Assembly: GCA_003553565.1 (NCBI GenBank)
Contig: PWER01000172.1
Location: 1 to 34,159, forward strand
Source: Nitriliruptoria bacterium
Lineage (GTDB): Bacteria; Actinomycetota; Nitriliruptoria; Euzebyales; Egibacteraceae
Length of the DNA stretch: 34,159 nucleotides
Reading direction: 5' to 3'
Shown: positions 8,184 through 14,209 of the stretch, one piece after another
Position numbering within the stretch: position 1 is the stretch's first letter
How the letters are laid out: every line of letters begins with the position of its first letter
The notes under the pieces: generated by a model
Seen by the model: the letters and a program-made list of their open reading frames with translations, nothing else
What the model was told of the DNA's origin: nothing
The model's database searches: none
Program-made: the position numbers and the translations under genes

Positions 8184-8721
8184 GGCTCAGCTCCAATCCC
8201 ACGCGCAGACGGGCGAGCCCCCGCGCGAGATGGCTCTTGACCGTACCGACCGGCAGCCCGAGCTGTCCGGCGATGTCCCGGTGGCCGAGGTCCTGGTGGT
8301 AGGCGAGCTCGAGCACGCGGCGTTGGGTGTCGGGCAGCCGGGCGAGCGCGTCGGCGACGAGCAGGCGATCGGCCAGCGCATCGACGTCGTCAGCGGTCGC
8401 GCGCTCGCCGCTGCCGCCAGCGATGTCGGTGCCGACCGGCTCGGCGCGAGGGCGCCGCAGCTGGTCGAGCACCCGCAGGCGCGCGATGCCCAGCAGCCAT
8501 GCGGGCAGCGGGCCGCGCGAGGGGTCGTAGCGGTCGCGCTTGCGCCACGCCTCGATGAACACCTGCTGGGTGACGTCGTCGGCGTCGGCGGCTGACAGGC
8601 TGCGCCGGCACAGCCGGTGCACCAGCCCGCTCCAGTGCTCCCAGGCGGCGCGCAGCGCGTCCTCGTCGCCGGCGCGGAACTGGCCGTCGAGGTCGCGGGC
8701 GAGGGAGTCGGATGCGAACAC
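8137..8721 (-). CDS. ECF-type RNA polymerase sigma factor
   Basis: The protein is about 194 residues. Sigma region 2 is seen as DDVTQQVFIEAWRKRDRY followed by GPLPAWLLGIARLRVLDQLR. Region 4 is seen as LPDTQRRVLELAYHQDLGHR...GLPVGTVKSHLARGLARLR, the promoter -35 recognition helix-turn-helix. This is the group-4 (SigK-like) arrangement, and the next gene is its likely RskA-type anti-sigma partner. The GTG start at 8721 has no clear SD, but no better in-frame start exists downstream before region 2. The C-terminal tail after region 4 is short and low in complexity and overlaps the anti-sigma start. Confidence 0.92.
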   Translation of the reverse strand: MFASDSLARDLDGQFRAGDEDALRAAWEHWSGLVHRLCRRSLSAADADDVTQQVFIEAWRKRDRYDPSRGPLPAWLLGIARLRVLDQLRRPRAEPVGTDIAGGSGERATADDVDALADRLLVADALARLPDTQRRVLELAYHQDLGHRDIAGQLGLPVGTVKSHLARGLARLRVGLELSRGASEPASAGPAGTG

Positions 8722-8782
8722 GTGTTGAGTGTTACCCGCGGGCCTGACATTCTACGCCGACGTTCGTGGCAACGTGCGGCGC

Positions 8783-9508
8783 TCACCATGTCGGCGTCGC
8801 CTCCACCAGCACGTTGTCGGCGTAGCGGCCCTGGCTGTCGTCCCACGCGCCGCCGCAGGTGATGAGGGTGAGCACGTGGTCGCCGCGGTGGCGGAACACC
8901 GCGTCGGTGTCCAGCGACGCCTTGGGCTGCTGGGTGCGCCCGGTGATCTCGTAGCGCCAGGTCTGCCCGTCGGCGTCGGTGACCTCGACCTCCTGGCCGG
9001 GCTGGGCCTCGTGGAGCGCGGCGAACTGGCCCAGGCCCTGCTCGCGGCTGTCGACGTGTGCGGCGAGCACCGCCGAGCCGCTGTCGTGGCCGGGGGCGAC
9101 GCCGGGGGCGAACCAGCCGGCGACGTCGACGTCGTCGGGGATGCCCATGGCGCCATCGTCGCGGATGCCCACCGGGTCCACGGTCGCGTGCAGGTCCAGC
9201 GCGTCGACGCGCACCTCGGCCGGGCTCGCGGGGGTGGGCTCGTCGGGCTCGTCGTCGGCGTCGGCTGCTTCGTCGGCGTCGGCTGCGTCGTCGGCGTCGG
9301 CGGGGTCTTCGGGCGGGTCAGTGACGCGGGCCGGCGGCCGCGTGGTGCCCGCGGAGGCGCCGTCGGCCAGCGCCCCGTCAGCGGCCGAGACCTGGGTGGT
9401 GCCGACATCCGCGGTCGTCGAGGCCTGGGTGAGCGTCAGGGCGGTGGGCAGCCCGACCAGCGCCGACAGCGACAGGGCGAGCAGCGCAACCAGCAGGGGT
9501 CGGCGCAT
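8783..9508 (-). CDS. Class F sortase
   Basis: The 241-residue protein starts at ATG 9508 with a strong gaggagg SD; an upstream in-frame ATG would add a His-rich stretch before the signal sequence and is rejected. It begins with a membrane anchor (RRPLLVALLALSLSALVGLP). An acidic Asp/Ala/Glu linker at about residues 65-100 is followed by the sortase barrel. The catalytic residues are His151 (VLAAHVDS), Cys218 (LTLITCGG) and Arg228 (GRYADNVLVEA). The spacing and the LITCGG context match actinobacterial class F enzymes, which act outside the membrane to cleave and transfer sorted proteins. The DUF4397 gene 268 nt upstream is a candidate partner, although it lacks an obvious LPxTG. Confidence 0.92.
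   Translation of the reverse strand: MRRPLLVALLALSLSALVGLPTALTLTQASTTADVGTTQVSAADGALADGASAGTTRPPARVTDPPEDPADADDAADADEAADADDEPDEPTPASPAEVRVDALDLHATVDPVGIRDDGAMGIPDDVDVAGWFAPGVAPGHDSGSAVLAAHVDSREQGLGQFAALHEAQPGQEVEVTDADGQTWRYEITGRTQQPKASLDTDAVFRHRGDHVLTLITCGGAWDDSQGRYADNVLVEATPTW
9253..9306. repeat. In-frame 18-bp tandem repeat within the sortase linker
   Basis: Three 18-bp copies (cgtcggcgtcggctgc plus 2 nt) lie at 9253-9270, 9271-9288 and 9289-9306, the last diverged at its end. Each encodes six residues of the acidic Asp/Ala/Glu linker. A change in copy number would alter the linker length without breaking the frame. Confidence 0.8.
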
Positions 9509-9679
9509 CGCGGCCTCCTCGCGTGTCGGGCGGATGGAGCGGTGGTGGTGCGGGTGGTGCTGATGCTGTGGGGTGGTCGCCTCGCGCACCGCTTCGGGCG
9601 TGGTGCGGCGTCAGCGGTCCAGCCTGCCGCGTCGGGCGAGCGGATGTGGCCGGTGAGCTCGTCGAAGGTGGGTGGTGCG

Positions 9680-9720
9680 GCCGCCGGCCTGGAGGGAGGG
9701 GGAGCGGTCAGGCCGGCGGC
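9680..9720 (-). terminator. Second stem-loop downstream of the DUF4397 gene
   Basis: A perfect 12-bp inverted repeat, gccgccggcctg (9680-9691) and caggccggcggc (9709-9720), encloses a 17-nt purine-rich loop. It lies just beyond the hairpin at 9724-9754. Tandem strong hairpins between the DUF4397 and sortase genes suggest termination or 3'-end mRNA protection; no T tract is present. Confidence 0.5.
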
Positions 9721-9723
9721 CGG

Positions 9724-9754
9724 GGTGGCCGCAGGCGGGACGCCTGCGGCCACC
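9724..9754 (-). terminator. Strong stem-loop terminator after the DUF4397 gene
   Basis: A perfect 14-bp stem, ggtggccgcaggcg (9724-9737) and cgcctgcggccacc (9741-9754), closes on a 3-nt gga loop. It lies 22 nt beyond the DUF4397 stop codon on the minus strand. Its length and perfection make it the best terminator candidate in the window, although it lacks a U tail. Confidence 0.65.
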
Positions 9755-9776
9755 GGGTGCGCCGATCCGGGATGGG

Positions 9777-10577
9777 TCAGCGGCGGGTGCGGGCCAGCTG
9801 GACGCCGGTGCCCAGCGCCACCGCGGCAGCGGCGGCCATGGCGGCCACGACCCAGGCGCTCAGGGCGCTCTGCTCGAGCAGGCCGGCCTCGCCAGCGGGC
9901 ACCTCGTCGGGGCTGTGGCCCACGTCGATGGTCTGCACGGCCAGGTCGAGGGTGCCGTCCTCGGCCGAGCCGAAGGCGTAGGCGATGGTGTTCTGGCTCT
10001 CGCCGATCTCCACGTCGGCGGGTCCGATCACGGCGTCGTCCTCACCGGCGAGGGTGACGTCGGCGCTGACGGTGCCGGCGGGCAGGTCGACGACGCCCTC
10101 GTCGCCGTTCTCCACGCCCTCGAACACGGGCTCGCCGTCACCGCGGATGTCGGTGGCGGGCGCTGCGGCGACGTGGCGGGCGGTCAGGCGACCCTCGCCC
10201 TCGTCGGTCTCGGCCACATCGTTGGCGAACGCGCCCAGCGTCGGGTTGCCCTCGGCGTCGAGGTGGGCCACCAGCGACACGTTGTCACCAGCGCCGACCT
10301 CGGCGGGACCAGCGATGGCCGGCTCGGCCTCGTCGGGGTCCTCGCCAGCGCCGTAGATCTCGACCTCGTAGCTGCCCTCGGGCAGGGGCAGCGGGCCCTC
10401 GATGGCACCGGGCTCGAAGCCCTCGATGGTCGGCTCGCCGTCGACCCAGACATCCACCGTCAGGTCCGGCACGCCGTGCACGACGTAGACGCTGGCTTCG
10501 TGCTCGTCAGCGGCGGCGGGCGCCACGAGCATCGCGATCATCAATGCTGCAAGGGACAGTACGACTCGGACGCGCAT
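9777..10577 (-). CDS. DUF4397 domain-containing secreted or membrane-anchored protein
   Basis: The 266-residue surface protein has a signal peptide (RVRVVLSLAALMIAMLVAPAAA, residues 2-23). The beta-rich region contains the DUF4397 hallmark ASVYVVHGVPDLTVDVWVDG and a second similar unit (RLTARHVAAAPATDIRG), so the domain is probably duplicated. The C-terminus is a hydrophobic helix plus an Arg tail (WVVAAMAAAAAVALGTGVQL, then ARTRR), resembling a cell-wall sorting tail, but no LPxTG precedes it. The protein is strongly acidic. The ATG at 10577 has an aaggag SD about 8 nt upstream, well inside a longer open frame. The class F sortase gene follows on the same strand. Function unknown. Confidence 0.87.
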   Translation of the reverse strand: MRVRVVLSLAALMIAMLVAPAAADEHEASVYVVHGVPDLTVDVWVDGEPTIEGFEPGAIEGPLPLPEGSYEVEIYGAGEDPDEAEPAIAGPAEVGAGDNVSLVAHLDAEGNPTLGAFANDVAETDEGEGRLTARHVAAAPATDIRGDGEPVFEGVENGDEGVVDLPAGTVSADVTLAGEDDAVIGPADVEIGESQNTIAYAFGSAEDGTLDLAVQTIDVGHSPDEVPAGEAGLLEQSALSAWVVAAMAAAAAVALGTGVQLARTRR

Positions 10578-10614
10578 CAGGTTGCTCCTTGGCGTAGGGG
10601 GATCGTGCAACCTG
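10578..10614 (-). promoter_or_regulatory. 5'-UTR hairpin enclosing the SD of the DUF4397 gene
   Basis: The leader has a perfect 8-bp inverted repeat. In the mRNA sense CAGGUUGC (10614-10607) pairs with GCAACCUG (10585-10578), which directly precedes the ATG. The SD aaggag lies at the 3' side of the 21-nt loop and reaches into the stem. Folding would bury the start region, so it may damp or gate translation. That role is inferred. Confidence 0.35.
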
Positions 10615-10670
10615 GTTACGCCCTCGGAGCCCGCTGCGGTTGCAGCGATCTCGCAGTGATCTCGCAGCGC

Positions 10671-10724
10671 CTGGGCCGCGGCGTCAGAGGCGCCGCACTG
10701 GGCCGCGGCGTCAGAGGCGCCGCA
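10671..10724. repeat. Perfect 27-bp tandem duplication at a gene end
   Basis: The 27 bases at 10671-10697 (starting ctgggccgcg) are repeated exactly at 10698-10724. The second copy contains the last coding bases and the stop codon (10711-10713) of the small basic protein gene. The first copy is an untranslated duplicate just beyond it. Confidence 0.9.
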
Positions 10725-10875
10725 GTAGGCGCGACAGCCAGCCGAACACCCCGCGGTAGGCCTGGCGGCGCACCACGCGCCGGCCCACCGCGCCGGGGCC
10801 ACGGGAGATCGCGTTGGCGTCGCCCATCACGCGGGCCGCCTTGTAGGTCTTGCGACGCGCACGGTTGAGAGCCAT
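10711..10875 (-). CDS. Small basic conserved hypothetical protein
   Basis: A 54-residue, very basic protein: MALNRARRKTYKAARVMGDA, then a Gly/Arg-rich middle and a FGWLSRLLRRL end. The ATG at 10875 has a good gaggagg SD about 6 nt upstream; the frame opens 13 codons earlier, but that start would contain the SD. Similar small basic proteins with a KxYKAAR..GD pattern occur in actinobacteria without assigned function (recalled, not searched). The last residues could form an amphipathic helix. There is no membrane segment. The 3' end is tandemly duplicated. Confidence 0.7.
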   Translation of the reverse strand: MALNRARRKTYKAARVMGDANAISRGPGAVGRRVVRRQAYRGVFGWLSRLLRRL

Positions 10876-11011
10876 GACCGCCTCCTCGTCACAGGGGCGC
10901 GCCGGCGCGCTCACCCACCTGCGCGCGCCGCCGCGGCCACCCGATTCATGCCGGATGTGCCGTGGAGTGTGCCACCCGGTGTGACATGGCGGTGGCGCGG
11001 TCGGGTGCGCG

Positions 11012-11416
11012 TCAGCCCTGCTCGGGCTCGAGCTCCAGCGCCGCGGAGTTCATGCAGAACCGCTGCCCGTCGGGGCCGGGCCCGTCGGGGAACACGTGGC
11101 CGAGGTGGCCGTCGCAGGTGGCGCAGCGCACCTCGGTGCGCACCATCCCCGCGCTCGCGTCGCGGTGGTAGGTGACGGCGTCGGGGCGGATCGGCTCGGT
11201 GAAGCTCGGCCAGCCGGTGCCCGAGTCGTACTTGGTCTCGGAGCGGAAGAGCTCGCTGGCACAGCCGCCGCACCGGTACAGCCCAGGGTCCTTGGCGTCC
11301 CAGTACGCGCCGGTGAAGGCGGGCTCGGTGCCGCCCAGGCGCAGCACCTGGTACTGCTGCAGGCCGAGGCGCTCGCGCCACTCCTCCTCGCTGGTGGGCA
11401 GGCGATCGGTGCTCAC
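11012..11416 (-). CDS. msrB: Peptide-methionine (R)-S-oxide reductase MsrB
   Basis: The 134-residue cytoplasmic enzyme reduces the R epimer of methionine sulfoxide in proteins, using thioredoxin. The structural zinc is held by Cys49-x2-Cys52 (YRCGGC) and Cys98-x2-Cys101 (VRCATCDGHLGHVF). The catalytic residue is Cys121 in RFCMNSAALEL, a cysteine rather than selenocysteine. SGTGWPSF and the GHLGHVF segment are family signatures. The GTG start at 11416 has a caggag SD 6 nt upstream. The length is normal for a stand-alone MsrB. Confidence 0.96.
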   Translation of the reverse strand: MSTDRLPTSEEEWRERLGLQQYQVLRLGGTEPAFTGAYWDAKDPGLYRCGGCASELFRSETKYDSGTGWPSFTEPIRPDAVTYHRDASAGMVRTEVRCATCDGHLGHVFPDGPGPDGQRFCMNSAALELEPEQG

Positions 11417-11431
11417 AGCGGCTCCTGTTCG

Positions 11432-11540
11432 TCGGCGGTGCCTCTCCCAGGCGGCGGTGCCTCTTCCAGGCGGCGGTGCCGCTCCCAGGCGGCGGGGCCG
11501 CTCCGAGGCGGTGCCGCTCCGAGGCGGTGCCCCTCACGAG
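11432..11540. repeat. 19-bp degenerate tandem repeat upstream of msrB
   Basis: Four 19-bp copies based on gcggcggtgccnctcccag lie at 11432-11450, 11451-11469, 11470-11488 and 11489-11507. Two shortened copies (about 16-17 bp) follow, to 11540. The array occupies most of the 196-nt spacer between msrB and the ADP-ribosylglycohydrolase gene, and its near end is 16 nt from the msrB start, so the msrB leader or promoter must lie within or close to it. Confidence 0.85.
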
Positions 11541-11612
11541 GCGATGATGGCACGGTCGCGCCGCAGGCGCCGGGCGCGGCGCTGGCGTCCACGCCGGGCG
11601 CCCCCGGACGGC

Positions 11613-12617
11613 TCACCCGGTCAGGGCATCGGCGAGCTCGCGGGCATGACCGGCCAGGTGCGGGCCGTCCTCCACGGCGTCGATCCACTCCTGCGGGATC
11701 GCGCTGGCACCGTCAGCGGCGCCGCGCACCGCCGCGGCCATCGCCCCGATCGTGTCGGCGTCGCCGCCGGCGGCCACCGCCAGGGTCACCGCGCGTGGCA
11801 CCGACCCGGTGACCGCGGCGATCCACAGCGCCAGCGGCACCGAGCGCCAGGCGACGACCTCGGCGCCCAGGCGCGCCACCGCCTCGGCCAGGACCGCGTC
11901 GTCGGCCTCGCCGTGGACCTGGTCGGCCAGCCGCAGCGCGTCGGCCAGCGCGGCGTGCAGCTCGGCAGTGGCGGGCACCTCGACCAGGGCCGCCAGCTCG
12001 TCGCGGCCGAAGCGCCCGCGGGCGGTTGCCAGCCCCACCGCCCGCGCCTGGACCACCGCCCCGTCCTGGCCCAGCGGGTGCGCGTGGGTGATGGCGGCCT
12101 GGCGGCGGGCGAGCTCGGTGCCCGCCCCCGGGTCGAACGCGCAGGCCGCGCCGAGCGGCGCCACGCGCATGGCTCCGCCGTTGCCGAACGAGCCATCGGG
12201 GAACACCGCGGTGGTCGCCTCGCGCCAGGGCTGTCCGGCGCGCCAGCGCTGCACCAGCGCGATCATCCCGCCGCCGTAGCCGCGGCGCAGGTCGGCCCGG
12301 GCGGCGATGCGTCCCACCAGCGCGTCCTCGTCCAGCGCGTCGGGGGCGGTGCGCCCGGCGGTGGCCACGCCCTGCGCCAGGGTCTCGGCCAGGATCCAGG
12401 CGAGCTCGGTGTCGTCGGTCCAGGCCAGCGGCGCGTGCTGGCGGCGCTGCTCGAGGGCGCGCTGCGCGGCGGCGATGGTGGTCGAGGGCGCGCCCTCGGC
12501 CGCGGCGCCGAAGGCGTCGCCCACCGCGGTGCCCAGCAGCGCGCCGGCGACCGCGTCGGCGTGGGCCGAGCGCTTCGGGCGCGTGGCGTGCTCGGGCTGC
12601 GCATCGCGATGGGCCAT
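11613..12617 (-). CDS. ADP-ribosylglycohydrolase family protein
   Basis: The protein is about 334 residues. It has the DraG/ARH fold signatures: GALLGTAVGDAFGAAAEG at the N-terminus, the metal-binding WTDDTELAWILAE, FGNGGAMRVAPLG, AITHAHPLGQDGA, and the C-terminal AAGGDADTIGAMAAAVRGA carrying the second metal-binding Asp cluster. Members remove ADP-ribose from proteins or small molecules with a di-magnesium or di-manganese centre in the cytoplasm. I chose ATG 12617. A GTG at 12734 is in frame but would add 39 low-complexity residues and overlap the selenocysteine tail of the preceding gene. The SD is weak. The target is unknown, and no ADP-ribosyltransferase is visible in the window. Confidence 0.9.
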   Translation of the reverse strand: MAHRDAQPEHATRPKRSAHADAVAGALLGTAVGDAFGAAAEGAPSTTIAAAQRALEQRRQHAPLAWTDDTELAWILAETLAQGVATAGRTAPDALDEDALVGRIAARADLRRGYGGGMIALVQRWRAGQPWREATTAVFPDGSFGNGGAMRVAPLGAACAFDPGAGTELARRQAAITHAHPLGQDGAVVQARAVGLATARGRFGRDELAALVEVPATAELHAALADALRLADQVHGEADDAVLAEAVARLGAEVVAWRSVPLALWIAAVTGSVPRAVTLAVAAGGDADTIGAMAAAVRGAADGASAIPQEWIDAVEDGPHLAGHARELADALTG

Positions 12618-12693
12618 GGCAGGGCTCACCTCGGTGGCTGACGCAGGCTGCGCGGGCTCCGCCCACGGGCGGGAGCGCCGGCGGCGGGGCCGG

Positions 12694-14115
12694 TCACTCG
12701 CGGAGGGAACCGAACTGGTCCCCGGTGGGCTCACTTCAACAGAACCACGGCTCGGTCATGCGGGGGCGACCGGTCACCGCCCCCGCCTCGACCTGGGCGG
12801 CGGCCTCGTCGGCGTCGGCGCGTCCGGCGGCGCGGCGGATGCGGCGGGCCACCTCGACCAGCGTGGCGGTCGGGTCGGCGTCGGCGTCGGCGCGCTCGGC
12901 CACGTAGGTCTCGAGCTCGGCCTGCAGCGCGTCCATGGCCGGGTCGGGGTGGGCCCAGCGCAGCTGCAGCGCGTCGGTGTCGTGGCCGGTGACGTGCGGG
13001 GTGAAGGCGGGGTGCTCGGCCAGCAGCGAGCCCTCGGGCACCAGCAGGCGGATCGTCAGCTGCACCGGGTCGACGTTGCCGACCAGGTCGTGGGCCAGGA
13101 TCCAGTCGACGATGCGGTTGAGCGTCTGCGGGGTCGACCACGGGGTGAACGGCAGGAAGGTGGGGCGCGGCTCGATGCCGTGGGCGCGCAGCACGTGCAC
13201 CGCCTCGCCGGCCTCCTGGGCGGTGTGGCCCTTGTCGAGCAGCTCGAGGATCGGGTCGTCGAGGCTCTCGACCGCGCTGATCACGAAGGTCATGCCCGAG
13301 GCGGCCAGCTGGGGCCACACGTGGCGGTGGGCGAGGATGTGCTCGACCTTCACGGTCGCATCGGTGGTCAGATGCGGGTGGCGGTCGTGGATCGCGCGGG
13401 TCAGCTCGAGGGCGTGGCGCGGCCCGTTGAGGAAGTCGGCGTCGGCGAAGGTGAGGTGCTGGGCGCCGGCGGCCACGAGCTGGTCGACGTCGGCCAGCAC
13501 CGACTCCTGGTCGACCACGCGGAACTGCCCGTCGTAGACGGTGGGAAGCGGGCAGTGCTTGCACCGGTGCTTGCAGCCGTGGGTGGTCTCCACCGCCGCC
13601 GACAGGTGCTGGTCGCCGGCGTGCTCCATGCGGGCGTAGCCGAGCAGCCCGGGCAGCAGGTCGCGGGCCGGGGTGGCGAACCGGTCGCGGCCGCGGCCGC
13701 GCTGGATCAGCGGACCGGCGGCCTGCGCCGCCTCGGCCGTGGTCGCGCCGGTGGCCACGGCGTCGACCCAGGCGCGCAGCCCGTGCTCGTACTCCCCGGC
13801 GATGGCCGCGTCGAAGGTGGGGCCCACGGTGCGCTCGGCCCCCACCGGCGCGTAGAGCCCGTAGGCGCAGATCGGCGTGGTGGGGTGGTCGCGGCGCACG
13901 CGCTCGGCGAAGCCGATCCCCAGGCGCATCGCAGTGTGCATCGGCACGCTGATGGCCACGGCCTGCGCCCAGGCCACGCGCTCGGGATCGTAGGACTGCA
14001 CGGCCAGGTCGAGGGCGTCGACCTCGTGGCCGGCCTCGCGCAGCCGCCCCGCGGGGCTGGCGACGTGGACCGGCTGGTGGCCGAGCTCGTAGGCGGAGAC
14101 CAGCAGCACGCGCAT
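12694..14115 (-). CDS. CUAEP/CCAEP-tail-type radical SAM protein, predicted selenoprotein (in-frame TGA 12736-12738)
   Basis: Predicted 473 residues. The N-terminus (RVLLVSAYELGHQPVHVASP, then GRLREAGHEVDAL) resembles a B12-binding-type Rossmann domain but lacks DxHxxG. The radical SAM motif is Cys181-x3-Cys185-x2-Cys188 (THGCKHRCKHCPLP), which holds the 4Fe-4S cluster that cleaves S-adenosylmethionine. Further signatures are LTFADADFLNGP and TFVISAVES. The conventional frame stops at TGA 12738-12736 after TEPWFC. Reading that codon as selenocysteine (U460) continues as SEPTGDQFGSLRE to a TGA at 12694, giving Cys459-U460-S-E-P. This is the tail pattern of the CUAEP/CCAEP-tail radical SAM family, and a SECIS-like hairpin follows. 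The ATG at 14115 is preceded by a GTG one codon earlier. An ATP-grasp gene lies 94 nt upstream on the same strand. The substrate is unknown. Confidence 0.85.
12705..12723 (-). promoter_or_regulatory. Candidate bacterial SECIS element
   Basis: In the mRNA sense GGGGACC (12723-12717) pairs with GGUUCCC (12711-12705) around the 5-nt loop AGUUC. The stem is 7 bp, including one G-U pair that exists only in the minus-strand transcript. The loop begins 20 nt after the TGA and has G at its second position. As I recall the bacterial SECIS model, it asks for a small apical loop with G in the first two positions, about 16-37 nt from the UGA; this hairpin fits. It lies entirely within the read-through codons. 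Confidence 0.65.
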
Positions 14116-14138
14116 CACCCTCGACGGTACCGCCGCCC

Positions 14139-14192
14139 GCCGCAGCGCGCCCGCCGCTGTAGCGCCGCCGCGCGCCGCAGCGCGCCCGCCGC
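14139..14192. repeat. 19-bp direct repeat in the ATP-grasp/radical SAM spacer
   Basis: The 19-mer gccgcagcgcgcccgccgc occurs at 14139-14157 and again exactly at 14174-14192. Both copies lie in the 94-nt gap between the ATP-grasp stop and the radical SAM start. Such a repeat could also arise by chance expansion of GC-rich sequence. Confidence 0.7.
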
Positions 14193-14209
14193 CAGCGCTG
14201 CCGCGCCGG

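Noticed and set aside
3882-8240. 1452-codon plus-strand open frame
   Set aside because: Low-complexity translation with no motifs, opposite pullulanase, anti-sigma and sigma genes; a high-GC shadow.
11012-11416. MsrB as a second selenoprotein
   Set aside because: The catalytic position is an ordinary Cys codon (Cys121) and the gene ends at a normal stop beyond the domain.
12618-12734. GTG 12734 as the start of the ADP-ribosylglycohydrolase
   Set aside because: It would add 39 Pro/Arg/Ser-rich residues, has no SD, and overlaps the read-through tail of the radical SAM gene; ATG 12617 begins close to the conserved domain.
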